64,000 nucleotides of DNA from Streptomyces wuyuanensis (GCF_900103455.1 NZ_FNHI01000033.1:1-64000), one strand, 5' to 3'. Shown: positions 1 to 9,063, counted from the first letter of the stretch. The notes: a model not told the origin generated them from the sequence alone. Numbers and translations: made by a program.

Positions 1-882
1 TGAGCCTTTTCCATCCTCACTCTGAGCTGGCCAGATGCAGGGCGAGGACGGCCCGGACGAGGCTGGTGACGCGGGCGGTCGAGCACCGGAGCTTGCGGAG
101 GAGCCGCCAGGATTTGAGGGTGGCCATGGCCTGCTCGACGAGTGCGCGAATCTTCGCGTGGGACCGGTTGACGGCCTGCTGACCGGTGGAAAGGGTTTCC
201 CAGCGGCCCCAGTAGGGGGTGCGAACGGTCCCGCTGGCACCCCGATATGCCTTGTCCGCCCAGCACTTGATGTCGGCTGCGGCAAGGGCGTCGACGATGC
301 CGTGCTCGCGGGCCGCGCGGACATCGTGGACGGCGCCGGGCAGGGCCGGCGAGGCCCACAGCAGCCGGCCGAAGGGATCCGTGAGGACCTGCAGGTTCAT
401 CCCGTGTTTCTTGTGTTTCCCGGAGTAGAAGGGCCGGTCCGCGGCGATGCGGTCGGTCGGCAGGAGTGTGCCGTCGAGGATCACGAACGCCTTCGTCGAC
501 GCGACCCGGATCGCGTCGGCCAGGGTGGGCGCGAGGCCTGCCAGGAGTTCGACAGCCTCGGTGGCATACCGGTAGGCGGTCGTGGTTCCGATACCGAATC
601 CGGCCGCGAGCGTGTTTCCCATCCGCAGGTGGGCGAGTGCGAGCAGGGCCTGGCGGCCGGGGTTCAGACGCCTCCAGCGGGAGCCGATCGCGCGACGGTG
701 CTGCCGCAGACGGGCGGACAGAAAGCGCAGGGCAGAGCTGGACACGTCGACGCCCGAAGGGTAGACAAGCATGCGAAGCCTCTGGTGGAGACGGTTCTCT
801 TGGTCGAAAACCCATCTACCAGGGGCTTCACCACGTTGTCATCCCAACTGGCTCGCTGCTGCCACAAGTTGGAAAGGTCTCA
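1..882 (-). mobile_element. IS5-type insertion sequence
   Basis: One transposase gene fills this segment. The ends look like imperfect inverted repeats: the first bases, TGAGCCTTTTCCATCCT, resemble the complement of bases 866-882, TGAGACCTTTCCAACTT. The element therefore probably ends at 882. Its left end coincides with the window edge, so a target duplication cannot be checked. A length near 0.88 kb with a single DDE gene is normal for this IS5 subgroup. Confidence 0.7.
17..772 (-). CDS. IS5-family DDE transposase
   Basis: A 251-residue transposase of the DDE_Tnp_4 (IS5/ISL2-like) type. It cuts and joins the ends of its own element. An N-terminal helix-turn-helix-like region (about residues 35-75, with TTTAYRY) precedes the catalytic domain. 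The first acidic residue lies in VILDGTLLPTDR (about 97-108), followed by FYSGKHKKHGMN, the second in PGAVHDVRAA and the third region near WADKAYRGA. The frame is intact and both ends of the element lie close by, so the gene may be active. The ATG at 772 is the natural start. Confidence 0.85.
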   Translation of the reverse strand: MLVYPSGVDVSSSALRFLSARLRQHRRAIGSRWRRLNPGRQALLALAHLRMGNTLAAGFGIGTTTAYRYATEAVELLAGLAPTLADAIRVASTKAFVILDGTLLPTDRIAADRPFYSGKHKKHGMNLQVLTDPFGRLLWASPALPGAVHDVRAAREHGIVDALAAADIKCWADKAYRGASGTVRTPYWGRWETLSTGQQAVNRSHAKIRALVEQAMATLKSWRLLRKLRCSTARVTSLVRAVLALHLASSE

Positions 883-950
883 CTGAGAAGCTGTAGACGG
901 CGAGTGCTCTGATCTGCGTATATGCGGGAGACGATGGTAAGGGGGCCGAG

Positions 951-1156
951 GGAGTCACCCTCGCTATGCTCGTCCAGCGGTACGTGGAATTATCCCCGCT
1001 TGCGCGGGACGGACCCGACCACCACCGGTATGCCCGGCATCGGGCACGGACCACCCCCAGCTTGCGCGGATCACACCCGCTCGCGCGGGCCGGAGGGATC
1101 GTCGGCATGTACGGCCTTGGCAAAGGCGGAGTCACCCCCGCTCGCGCAGGTTGGAG
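951..1156. CRISPR. Decayed type I-E-like CRISPR array
   Basis: Several degenerate copies of a 29-nt repeat resembling the actinobacterial type I-E repeat (GGANNCACCCCCGCTYGCGCGG on this strand) are visible. The clearest begin at 986, 1048, 1068 and 1128, with a weaker one at 951. The core GCTTGCGCGG starts at 998 and 1060 (62 nt apart); GCTCGCGC starts at 1079 and 1140 (61 nt apart). That is the 29+32 period of type I-E arrays. The copies at 1048 and 1068 are merged, as if about 42 nt of spacer had been lost. No cas gene is in the window, and every repeat differs, so this is probably a dead remnant. Confidence 0.55.
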
Positions 1157-1289
1157 CCGATCTGCGAACACGCCGCCTTGGTGCTGCTCAGGCTCGGGAC
1201 TACCAACGAAGCTGGGCCACCAGCGGTGCTGATGCTCCTATTGATCGTCAAGCATGGGGGCGCTCACCGGAGCGAGGTACCTTCACTCC

Positions 1290-1540
1290 ATGTCACTCAC
1301 TCCCGACAGCGAGGTCCGCAGCCGGGACGAGCTGGTCGCCTTCATCCGAGAATTGCACCAGGACTACCTCCGCCGGGGGCACGAATGGGAGAACCAGTGC
1401 CTCGATCACTTCCTTGAAGCTCTCGCGGCGTGGATGGAGGACTCGCGGGCTGGTATCGAAACTTCGGGAAGGAGCTTCCGGAAGACGGGGATTGGACCTT
1501 CCTGGCCAGGGCACTTCAGGCCGCCAGCGTCTATGAGTGA
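1290..1540 (+). pseudogene. Frameshifted small DUF7660-like protein
   Basis: The frame from the ATG at 1290 encodes MSLTPDSEVRSRDELVAFI and continues to WMEDS at about 1445. The family-like continuation, GWYRNFGKELPEDGDW, is in another frame from about 1448 and stops at 1538-1540. Losing one base near 1446-1450 explains this. The rejoined product would be about 83 residues and resembles small DUF7660-like proteins of Streptomyces, whose function I do not know. A sequencing error would give the same picture. Confidence 0.5.
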
Positions 1541-1612
1541 ATCCGCTCCTGGAGCGGTCAAGCCGCGGTGAGCCAGTCCCGGTAAGCGCGGGCCACCAAG
1601 ACCGCCGAGATC

Positions 1613-1678
1613 GCCATGACGAGCTCTATCGAGGTCGCACCCCACGGCCTCCGCATCAACGCCGTGTGCCCCGGACTC
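1613..1678 (+). pseudogene. Fragment of a short-chain dehydrogenase
   Basis: A short stretch encodes IEVAPHGLRINAVCPG, which closely matches the segment after the catalytic YxxxK helix in SDR enzymes (typically EVAPHGIRVNAVCPG). No Rossmann motif or catalytic tyrosine is present nearby, and at about 1680 the sequence joins an unrelated relic on the other strand. It is a scrap left by rearrangement. Confidence 0.4.
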
Positions 1679-1682
1679 GGTC

Positions 1683-1940
1683 AGCTCCGGGGTGTACCGG
1701 ACGTCCTTGAGGGGCGCTGTGGGCTGTGCGCCGAACGTTTCCACCACGGTGCCGCTGGTGTCGACGTGCACGATCTGGAGGGCGACGCGGGTGTCCTGTT
1801 CGTGCAGGTCGATCCGCACGCCGGGGGAGCCGCCTTCGGGCTTCATGTCCACGATCCGCTCGTCGGGTATCCGGCGCGCTTGAGTGCGGCTCGCACATCG
1901 GCGGCGTTTTCGCCCGTGTCCTTGAGACGTGCGCTTGCCG
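1683..1940 (-). pseudogene. Frameshifted unknown protein fragment
   Basis: On the minus strand one frame reads ARLKDTGENAADVRAALKR and ends at about 1880. The next frame continues DERIVDMKPEGGSPG and later DLHEQDTRVALQIVH. Removing a one-base loss near 1880 joins them into a smooth reading of about 85 residues. The family is not recognised. The 3' end is fused to the SDR scrap, so the gene is truncated as well as frameshifted. Confidence 0.35.
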
Positions 1941-1995
1941 GGCGAAGCGTGTGTTTTACGTTTGCAAGCCAAGAGCTTCGGGGACCTCGTTGGCT

Positions 1996-2406
1996 ATGGC
2001 TGAATACAGCGACAGCATTACCGTGCACGTGCCGTCGGCCCGGCTCTTTGCCTATCTGGCTGATGTGGAGCACCTGCCCTCCTACATGCCGCGGCTGACT
2101 TCCGTGCACCCTCATGAAGGCGACCAAGTCACCGTCACCGCCCATATCGAACCCGCCGACGCCCCGGAGCAGGACGTGACCAGCGAGGCGTGGGTGCATG
2201 TGGTCGAGGAGGGCAAGAGCCTGGAATGGGCCGCGCCCAGCCCGCACGACTACCGGGGTAGGGCGCACGTGGACGAAGGTGAGGACGCCGGCACCTGCCG
2301 CCTGACGGTGGAGTTGCACACCAGGCACACGGGCGAGCAGGTCGAGCACCGCCTCAAGGAGGCACTGAGCGGTATCAAGCAGGCGGTGGAAAAAGTTGAA
2401 CGATGA
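1996..2406 (+). CDS. SRPBCC (START/Bet v1-like) family protein
   Basis: A 136-residue protein starting MAEYSDSITVHVPSARLFAY, the usual opening strand and helix of polyketide cyclase/SRPBCC proteins. The fold is a helix-grip ligand-binding cavity, and a C-terminal helix (EHRLKEALSGIKQAVEKVE) closes it. Such proteins bind lipids or small hydrophobic molecules, or act as cyclases; no specific ligand can be inferred. The open frame extends upstream through relic DNA, but the ATG at 1996 matches the normal family N-terminus. It stands alone among relics. Confidence 0.7.
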   Translation: MAEYSDSITVHVPSARLFAYLADVEHLPSYMPRLTSVHPHEGDQVTVTAHIEPADAPEQDVTSEAWVHVVEEGKSLEWAAPSPHDYRGRAHVDEGEDAGTCRLTVELHTRHTGEQVEHRLKEALSGIKQAVEKVER

Positions 2407-3126
2407 ACTGGGTGTCAGCGTGGAGGGTTTGGTCGACCCCTTTGCGCGAGTGCCGGTTTGCCACTGGGGCGCCGGGCGTAGCCGGGGCCCTGGGCATTCT
2501 TCCGGCTGCGCGGGGCGCGGGCCGGGAGGCGTGTCGCATTCTTCAACGCTGCCGATGGTGATGTGGCACGGTCGTACGTCGCACCAGCAGACGAGCCGGT
2601 CCGTCTCGGCGGGCGACTGCGTTCCGGCTGACCTGACGTCGGCCGCCGGCTTCGTAGCTGCGGTCACTCGGAGGTTTTGCGACGTACGGGAGAGGGCCTG
2701 TGCGTGCAGGCCGGGCGGTAGGGGCTGGTGTGCCAGCTTGCTGCGGCACACGCACGGGGTTGTGGGCACGACCCGACCGCCGTCAAGAGTGTTCTCGGAC
2801 CGGGCATCATGTCGGGCCTTCGCGCTCACGACGTTTCAGTCCCCACCCGCCCGTCCCGACGGGCGTCCCGGGCCACTGCCTCCTGGCACGGGGCGCTTGC
2901 GGTCGTCGCGGCGTAGCGAGCCCGACACGCATCGGTAGCGGGCACTGTGGCTGCCGTCCAGTGGGCCTGCGGAGACTCTTCCCTGCGCAGCATGGGAAGA
3001 ACGGGCTGGGCCCGGCCTGCCACGAGTGAACCCACGGCGGCCGGGCTCACCAGTCCGGCGAAGCGCTCATGGTGTACCGACACGCCCACTACGTTGTCGA
3101 CTGGGGCCGCAACGAGCAGGTCCCGG
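2407..3126. other. No recognisable gene
   Basis: About 720 bases between the SRPBCC gene and the end of the first SpoIIE-type phosphatase. Open frames exist on both strands, as expected at this GC content. None shows a family signature, a good ribosome binding site or a sensible start. It may contain heavily decayed sequence. Confidence 0.5.
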
Positions 3127-5556
3127 TCAGCGGGGGCACTCGATGAGCTGTTCGGACCAGATCGTTTTGCGGTCCTGGCCATGGCGGCAGCCCCAGCGCT
3201 CGGCGATCTGGGCGACGAGAAACAAACCGCGTCCTCCCTCGTCGGTGGTGTGGGCGCGCCGTAGACGAGGCTGGGTGCTGCTGGAGTCGGTGACCTCGCA
3301 CACCAGGACGTTGTGGCGGATGAGCCGCAGCTCCGCCGGTGCACGACCGTAGCGGATGGCGTTGGTGACCAGTTCGCTGACGATGAGTTCGGTGGTGAAG
3401 AGGAGATCCTCCAGCCCCCACGTGGTGAGTTGGCGGGTTGTCCATTCTCGGGCCTTGGAGACGGCGGCAGGGTCGGCCGGGATTTCCCAGTGAGCGGTGT
3501 TCTCCGCCGGGACGGCGCGGGTGCGGGCCAGGAGCAGCGTCGCGTCGTCGCGCGGCGCTTGGTCTGTCAGGTCGGCCAGGAGAGCCCAGCCGGTTTCGTC
3601 CAGAGCGCGATCCGGACGGCAGGACGCGGCGAGGGCATCCGTCAGGCCCCGCAGGCCTTGGTCGATGTCGCGGTCGCGGTGTTCGACCAGGCCGTCGGTG
3701 TAGAGGGCAAGGACGCTGCCCGGCTCGAGGTCGATCGTGGTGGTCTCGTACGGCATGCCGCAGATGGCGAGTGGTGGCCCCGGGGAGATCCGGACGACTT
3801 CGGCGGTCCCGTCGGGCCGGACCAGGACGGGTGGCGGGTGCCCGGCACTGGCTATGGCGCATCGTCGGGTGACCGGGTCGTAGACCGCGTACAGGCATGT
3901 GCCGCCGACGATGTGGTGGTCGCCGAGCGGTGCTTCGGCCGCGAGGCGCTGGACCAGGTCCGCGATCCGGGTGAGCAACTCGTCCGGCTCCAGTTCCAGG
4001 TCCGCGAGCGTCTGCATGGCGGCGCGCAGGCGGCCCATGGTGGCGCTTGCGGGCATACCGTGACCGACGACATCGCCGGCGACGAGAGCCAGCCGGAGAG
4101 AGGGCAGGGCAATGGCGTCGTACCAGTCGCCGCTGATCTCGGCTCCGCCGCCTGCGGGCAGGTAGACGCCGGCGGTCTCGGCTGCCGGAGTGTCGGTCGT
4201 GGCCGGTGGAAGGAGGAGCTGCTGCAGAGACACGGCCGCCCTGTGCTCGCGCGTGTAACGGCGGGCGTTGTCGATGGCGAGCGCACCCCGTGAGGCGATC
4301 TGCGTCATGAGATCGGTTTCGTCCTCGGTGAAGGGGTCGGCTCGGCCGCAGCGCCAGGCCGATATGGCGCCGAGCGTGAGCCCGCGGGCATGCAAAGGTG
4401 CCACCATCACCGAATGGGCGTCTTTCGGGACGAGATACTCGACGAGCTGCGGGTCGCTGACCATGGCGATGAAGTCGTCGAGGCCGAGGACGACTGTCTC
4501 GCCGTGCCGGAAGCTTCGCACCATGGGGTGGTCGGCAATGGGCGGGATGGGATCGCCGCGTTTGATACCGGCCGGCCACACTGCGGTGGCCGGAGCGAGG
4601 GCCGCGTTGCCCATGTTTCCACCGCCCAGCTGTTTCGAGGGTTCTTCACCGTCGAAAACGGAGTGTGCGAGGTCGACTGCGGCGAGATCTCCGAACGCGG
4701 GTGCGAGAACGTCCGCGAGGTCCTGTGCAGTACGCACGACATCCAGGGATCCTCCCACCCGCTCGGCCACCTCGCGGGCGAGATCCAGATGACGGCGGGC
4801 ACGATGGTCGGTGCTGTCGATGTACAGGGCAGCGACCCCTGTCGGGAGTCCTCGCGCGTCTTCCAGACGGAAGGCGGACAGCGACAGCGCGTGCTGCCGT
4901 GCCGGATCGTGCCGCCAGCTCACCTGCTGGTTCCTGCGGACCACCGGGACACCTGTCTCGAGCACCTGGCGCAGTACTGCATCGAGGCTCTCGGCGTCCT
5001 CGGCGCACAGCACGTCGCCCAACCGCGTGCCGGGCTGTACCGGACGGCCGCCGGGAGTGTCCGGCGTGGCGTTCGTCTGCACAGTGGTGAGATCCGTGTC
5101 GTGCAGAGCGATCGTGATCCGGTTCTGTGCGGACAGCGCGCGCAGGAGCGCTGCGCCCTGCTCGTGGTCGTAGACGTGGTGCGTAGGGGCGGCCAGGACG
5201 AGGACCTCCGCCGAGCCCTCGACCCTCGTGGTTCGGAAAGTGACATCGATGGTGTCGCCGCGCTGGTGCCACAGCCGCACCCTGCCGGACTCCGGCATCT
5301 TCGTGGCGCCGCGCAGGTCGTCCGGGAGGTCGGCCACCAGTTCCTGCACGGGCCGGCCGCAGACCTCCTCGGCGGGAAACCCCGTCAGCTCCTGCGCTGT
5401 CCCGGTCCACCGCACCACCGCGCCTCGCTTGTCGAGCACGGCGGCTGCCAGGCCGTAGAAGGCGTGCAACCGGCCGCTGGGAACGGAACCGGAGATGCCC
5501 GCCGCTTCCTGGGAGGCGCCTGCCGAGCAGGCGTTCTTGACATTTTCTGTATCCAT
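3127..5556 (-). CDS. PAS-GAF-SpoIIE phosphatase with HATPase tail
   Basis: An 809-residue regulatory phosphatase. In order: a PAS domain (about 30-90, LHAFYGLAAAVLDKRGAV), a second PAS-like segment (about 140-250), a GAF domain (about 265-425), a PP2C/SpoIIE domain (about 450-640; SGDWYDA, AGDVVGHGM and LYTDGLVEHRD carry the metal-binding acidic residues), and an RsbW-like HATPase domain (about 680-805; SELVTNAIRYG and GGRGLFLV). Members sense a signal through PAS/GAF and dephosphorylate anti-sigma antagonists; the HATPase part resembles an anti-sigma kinase. The ATG at 5556 has AAGGAA upstream; the open frame runs further upstream but only over the end of the neighbouring gene. It follows a paralog by 83 bases and is probably co-transcribed. 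Confidence 0.88.
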   Translation of the reverse strand: MDTENVKNACSAGASQEAAGISGSVPSGRLHAFYGLAAAVLDKRGAVVRWTGTAQELTGFPAEEVCGRPVQELVADLPDDLRGATKMPESGRVRLWHQRGDTIDVTFRTTRVEGSAEVLVLAAPTHHVYDHEQGAALLRALSAQNRITIALHDTDLTTVQTNATPDTPGGRPVQPGTRLGDVLCAEDAESLDAVLRQVLETGVPVVRRNQQVSWRHDPARQHALSLSAFRLEDARGLPTGVAALYIDSTDHRARRHLDLAREVAERVGGSLDVVRTAQDLADVLAPAFGDLAAVDLAHSVFDGEEPSKQLGGGNMGNAALAPATAVWPAGIKRGDPIPPIADHPMVRSFRHGETVVLGLDDFIAMVSDPQLVEYLVPKDAHSVMVAPLHARGLTLGAISAWRCGRADPFTEDETDLMTQIASRGALAIDNARRYTREHRAAVSLQQLLLPPATTDTPAAETAGVYLPAGGGAEISGDWYDAIALPSLRLALVAGDVVGHGMPASATMGRLRAAMQTLADLELEPDELLTRIADLVQRLAAEAPLGDHHIVGGTCLYAVYDPVTRRCAIASAGHPPPVLVRPDGTAEVVRISPGPPLAICGMPYETTTIDLEPGSVLALYTDGLVEHRDRDIDQGLRGLTDALAASCRPDRALDETGWALLADLTDQAPRDDATLLLARTRAVPAENTAHWEIPADPAAVSKAREWTTRQLTTWGLEDLLFTTELIVSELVTNAIRYGRAPAELRLIRHNVLVCEVTDSSSTQPRLRRAHTTDEGGRGLFLVAQIAERWGCRHGQDRKTIWSEQLIECPR

Positions 5557-5639
5557 GTCTCTGGCTTCCTTGCGAGAGCTCGCGGCTCTGGAGATATCGG
5601 AATGCGGTGGCGGCCGACGGCCGCCCGGTCGGCAGCGAG

Positions 5640-8099
5640 TCACATCGCGGCCGTGGAGGGTAGGTCCTGTTCGGCCCAGACGACCTTGCCGTCCACGCCG
5701 GAGCGTGATCCCCACCTACGGGACAACTGCGAGACGAGGAAAAGACCGCGGCCGTTCTCGTCGAGGGTGTCGGGATGACGAGGACGTGGGTGGCTGGTGC
5801 TGCCATCGGAGACTTCGCAGGTCAAAACCTGGTGCTGGATGAGCCGTAGGTGGCTCGGTCCCTCGCCGTGGCGGATGGCGTTGGTGACGAGTTCACTGAC
5901 GATCAGCTCCACATTGGTCACCAGATGCTCAAGCCCCCATTCGCTGAGCTGGCAGGCGGCCACCTGCCGGGCGGTACGGACGGCGGCCGGCTCGTCGACC
6001 AGGTCCCACGAGGCGACCTGGGCCGGTTCGAGTGCGCGAGTTCGTGCAAGGAGCAAGGTGACATCGTCGGCCGGGGGCTGAGCCGGCAAGGTCTCGATCA
6101 CCTGCGAGCACAGGTCTTCCAGGGATCCACCGGTCTGCGCCAGGGCGGCGCCCAGGCGATCCAGGCCCGCGTCGATGTCGTCGTCACGGGCCTCGACCAG
6201 ACCATCGGTGTAGAGCGCGAGGAGTGTTCCCTCGGGCAGTTCCAGTTCCACGGACTCGAAGGGGACCAGACCGAGGCCGAGGCCGAGCGGGGCTCCGGCG
6301 GGCATGTCGGGGAAAACGACATGGCCCTGCGGGTCGATGATCGCAGGCGGCGGATGTCCGGCCCGCGCCATCGTGCACCGTCGGGTGACCGGGTCGTAGA
6401 CGGCATACAGACAGGTGGCACCCACCGCCGCGGGGACATGGTCCGGAGCGTCCGCGTCTTCCTCGCTCAGCCGCTTGACCGTGTCGTCGAGGCGCGTCAG
6501 GAGTTCATGGGGAGGCAGTTCCATGTCCGCGAGCGTGCGGACGGCGGTGCGCAGTCGGCCCATCGTCGCCGCGGCGTTGATGCCGTGTCCGACCACATCT
6601 CCGACGACCAGAGCCACCCGGGCGCCAGACAGCTTGATCACGTCGAACCAGTCGCCCCCCACGCCGTGCTCCGTGTCAGCCGGCACATAGTGCGAGGCCA
6701 CGTCGAGGGCGGCACCACCATGTACACGGTGGGGCAGCAGGTCGCGTTGAAGCGTCAGGGCCGCGGTGCGTTGGCGAGCGTACTGGAGAGCGTTGTCCAG
6801 GCTGAGCGCGGCCCGGGTGACGAGCTCCTCGGCCAGGAGCAGGTCATCGTCCTGGAACGGTGTCAGTTCCGCGGAGCGGCCGAACAGCGCCAGTCCCAGC
6901 ACGCAACGCCGCGCACGGATGGGCACGACCATCAGAGAATGGATGCCGCTGTCACGGACCTTCTGCGCCCGCGTCGGGTCGTGGTCGATCCATGGGCCGG
7001 CGTGGGTGTCCAGCACCGGTTCCAGGTGAGATTTGCCCGTGCGCAAGGCGGCCCCGAATGACGAGCCCGGGGGAACGTGGATCACCTCTTCGCGCACTGC
7101 CGGCAACTCGAGGACACCCAGGTCGACGGAAGCCACCCCGGCACGGCGCAACACAGGGCGGCGGCCGCTCGTGGCGGCGATCCGTGCCGAGGGCTCGAGT
7201 CCGAACGGAACCGACTCCAACAGGTCGACGACGGCGGTGTCGGCCAGCAGGGGTACGGCAAGGTCGGCCAGTTCCTGACCGGTCTTCATGAAATCAAGGG
7301 TGCTGCCGATGCGTGTGCCGGCCTCGCTGAGGATGGCCAGGCGCTCCCGGGCCCGCCGATTGCCGGTGACGTCCACGCTCATGGCGCACACCCCCATCGC
7401 CAGGCCGCTTGCATCCTGAAGGCAGAAGAACGAGGCCGAGAACGCGTGTTCCCGACGCCTGTCCGCCGACGACCACACCCGGTACTCGTGGACCATGGTG
7501 CTGCCGCTGTTCAGTACCTGCCGCATCACCACCTCGAGGGCCTCGGCTTCGACGGCGGGCAGTGCATCCCGCAGCCTGCGTCCGAACCGTCGGCGACGAG
7601 GAGTGCCGTCGTGGCGCTCCATGACGTCGTTCACCCAGGTACAGCGCAGCTCGGGGTCGTAGACGGCGATGCCTACCGGTGCGTGGGCAAGAAGGGACTC
7701 CCGCACAGGTCCGTTGGACGCCTCCGAGGACAGGGTGCCAATGTCGGTCACGGACACCAGCCACCGGGTACCGGCGTCCTGACCCCACAGGAGTGAGATC
7801 CGCAGCGTCATTTTGATGGTGTGGCCGTCGCGGTGGCGGACCATCACGGTGCCCGACCAGCCATCCTGGGCATGGCGCCGCTCGGCGAACGCTGAAGCAC
7901 GCGAAGCGTCCTCGGCGGGCGGCAGCACGTGTACGGCGGAGCGGCCCACCACTTCCCCGGCCGTGTACCCGACAAGCTGCTCGGCGGCGTGCGTCCACCC
8001 CACCACGATCCCCTCCGCATCGAGCATCGCAATTGCGGCGTCGGGTATCTCTCGGGGGTTCACCGGCCCGGCGAGCGGCGTGCGGTCGGTGTTGGTCAT
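5640..8099 (-). CDS. PAS-GAF-SpoIIE phosphatase with HATPase tail (paralog)
   Basis: An 819-residue paralog of the downstream gene with the same order: PAS (about 20-75, AMLDAEGIVVGWTHAAEQLV), second PAS (about 130-240), GAF (about 255-430), SpoIIE/PP2C (about 455-650; VGGDWFDVI, VGDVVGHGI, LYTDGLVEARDDDI) and HATPase (about 690-810; SELVTNAIRHG, GRGLFLVSQL). Key acidic residues are present in both, so both should be catalytic. No transmembrane segment is visible, so it is probably cytoplasmic. It is the first gene of the pair; its promoter lies in the 311-base gap shared with a divergent TetR gene. Confidence 0.88.
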   Translation of the reverse strand: MTNTDRTPLAGPVNPREIPDAAIAMLDAEGIVVGWTHAAEQLVGYTAGEVVGRSAVHVLPPAEDASRASAFAERRHAQDGWSGTVMVRHRDGHTIKMTLRISLLWGQDAGTRWLVSVTDIGTLSSEASNGPVRESLLAHAPVGIAVYDPELRCTWVNDVMERHDGTPRRRRFGRRLRDALPAVEAEALEVVMRQVLNSGSTMVHEYRVWSSADRRREHAFSASFFCLQDASGLAMGVCAMSVDVTGNRRARERLAILSEAGTRIGSTLDFMKTGQELADLAVPLLADTAVVDLLESVPFGLEPSARIAATSGRRPVLRRAGVASVDLGVLELPAVREEVIHVPPGSSFGAALRTGKSHLEPVLDTHAGPWIDHDPTRAQKVRDSGIHSLMVVPIRARRCVLGLALFGRSAELTPFQDDDLLLAEELVTRAALSLDNALQYARQRTAALTLQRDLLPHRVHGGAALDVASHYVPADTEHGVGGDWFDVIKLSGARVALVVGDVVGHGINAAATMGRLRTAVRTLADMELPPHELLTRLDDTVKRLSEEDADAPDHVPAAVGATCLYAVYDPVTRRCTMARAGHPPPAIIDPQGHVVFPDMPAGAPLGLGLGLVPFESVELELPEGTLLALYTDGLVEARDDDIDAGLDRLGAALAQTGGSLEDLCSQVIETLPAQPPADDVTLLLARTRALEPAQVASWDLVDEPAAVRTARQVAACQLSEWGLEHLVTNVELIVSELVTNAIRHGEGPSHLRLIQHQVLTCEVSDGSTSHPRPRHPDTLDENGRGLFLVSQLSRRWGSRSGVDGKVVWAEQDLPSTAAM

Positions 8100-8251
8100 C
8101 GCGTTTCATCCCATCGGTGCGGAGGTGTGAGGGAGCGTCGGCCTGCGGCGTGGGGGTCGATCTCGAGCCGTGGTGGCCGGGGTGAGGCTCGCCCCGTGGG
8201 ACCGGTTCAGCGGCTCACCAGCACGGCAGCTGTCAGGTGGGCCGCTTTGCC

Positions 8252-8279
8252 CATATCTGACGAAAGTGTCAGATATGGT
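8252..8279. promoter_or_regulatory. Perfect 11-bp inverted repeat, candidate operator
   Basis: CCATATCTGAC at 8252-8262 and its exact complement GTCAGATATGG at 8269-8279 are separated by six bases. The site lies in the gap between the divergent phosphatase and TetR genes, closer to the phosphatase. A 28-bp palindrome of this form is typical of a dimeric repressor site. The ligand protein is unknown; it differs from the TGATGA-type sites next to the TetR gene. Confidence 0.55.
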
Positions 8280-8305
8280 CGCTCCATCGTCAAGCCCCCC
8301 ACTGC

Positions 8306-8385
8306 TGATTGATTCATCAAGTTTGATCGCGCAGGGGAGGTGGGGTGGACACGATGGGTCGGCTAGTGCAATGATGAATCCATCA
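8306..8385. promoter_or_regulatory. Candidate TetR operators upstream of the 8411 gene
   Basis: Two 14-bp sites with TGAT...ATCA symmetry: 8306-8319 (TGATTGATTCATCA) and 8372-8385 (TGATGAATCCATCA), the latter 25 bases before the TetR start. A very similar site (21252-21265) lies before the paralogous TetR gene. Sharing between the promoters of two paralogs supports autoregulation by both proteins. This is inference from position and symmetry only. Confidence 0.5.
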
Positions 8386-8410
8386 GAAATGCTGCTCTTA
8401 TTCACGGAGC

Positions 8411-9046
8411 ATGCCGATGTCAGCCTCACGCAGGAACCGATTCGAACGCCGTCGTGCCGAGACCCGGCAGGCGCTCGTCCGCGCCGCGCGGCAGATCCTG
8501 GCCGAGTCCGGCCACACCAGCGCCAGCATCCATGCCATCGCGGAGCGCGCTGACGTTGGCTTCGGCTCCTTCTGCAACCACTTCGCAGGCAAGCCGGACC
8601 TGTTCGACGCAGCCGTGGCCGATGCACTTGAGGAGTACGGCCAAGCCGTTGACGAGCGCCTGCAGAGCGTCGACGATCCGGCCGAGCGCGTCGCCTGGGG
8701 CCTGCGGCTCAGCGCACGCATGGCCGAGTCGTACCCGGAGATCATGCGGATCCTGTGCCACAGCGAGCTCGGTCGCCTATGCGCCGGCCGGGGACTCGCT
8801 CCGCGTGCGAAGCGTGACGTGGCTCAGGGCATTGCCTCGGGCCGATTCACGGTGGTCGACCCCATGATCGCCTTGACCGCTCTGAACGGCAGCCTGCTGG
8901 CGCTCCTGGAGCTGTGGTTCAGCCGGCCCGAGGCGGACAGCGACCAGGCTGCAGGCGTAATGGCCGAGATGCTTCTGCACATGCTCGGCCTCTCCCCGGA
9001 TGAGGCCCGTGACCTCGCCCGGCGGCCTCTTCCCGCTGCAGCGTGA
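8411..9046 (+). CDS. TetR/AcrR-family regulator
   Basis: A 211-residue regulator. The N-terminal HTH is clear: RAARQILAESGHTSASIHAI then AERADVGFGSFCNHF (about residues 20-60). The C-terminal part is the ligand and dimer domain. It is highly similar along its length to the protein at 20577-21212 (same length; shared NRFERRRAETRQALVRAARQ). Its stop is only 17 bases from the stop of the P450 gene on the other strand, so it may regulate that operon or the divergent phosphatases. In the recognition region FCNHF replaces the usual FYNHF. Confidence 0.85.
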   Translation: MPMSASRRNRFERRRAETRQALVRAARQILAESGHTSASIHAIAERADVGFGSFCNHFAGKPDLFDAAVADALEEYGQAVDERLQSVDDPAERVAWGLRLSARMAESYPEIMRILCHSELGRLCAGRGLAPRAKRDVAQGIASGRFTVVDPMIALTALNGSLLALLELWFSRPEADSDQAAGVMAEMLLHMLGLSPDEARDLARRPLPAAA

Positions 9047-9063
9047 AGAGGAATCCTGCAACC

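Noticed and set aside
2396..2938. A 180-residue plus-strand frame after the SRPBCC gene
   Set aside because: It begins inside the SRPBCC stop region, lacks a ribosome binding site and matches nothing.
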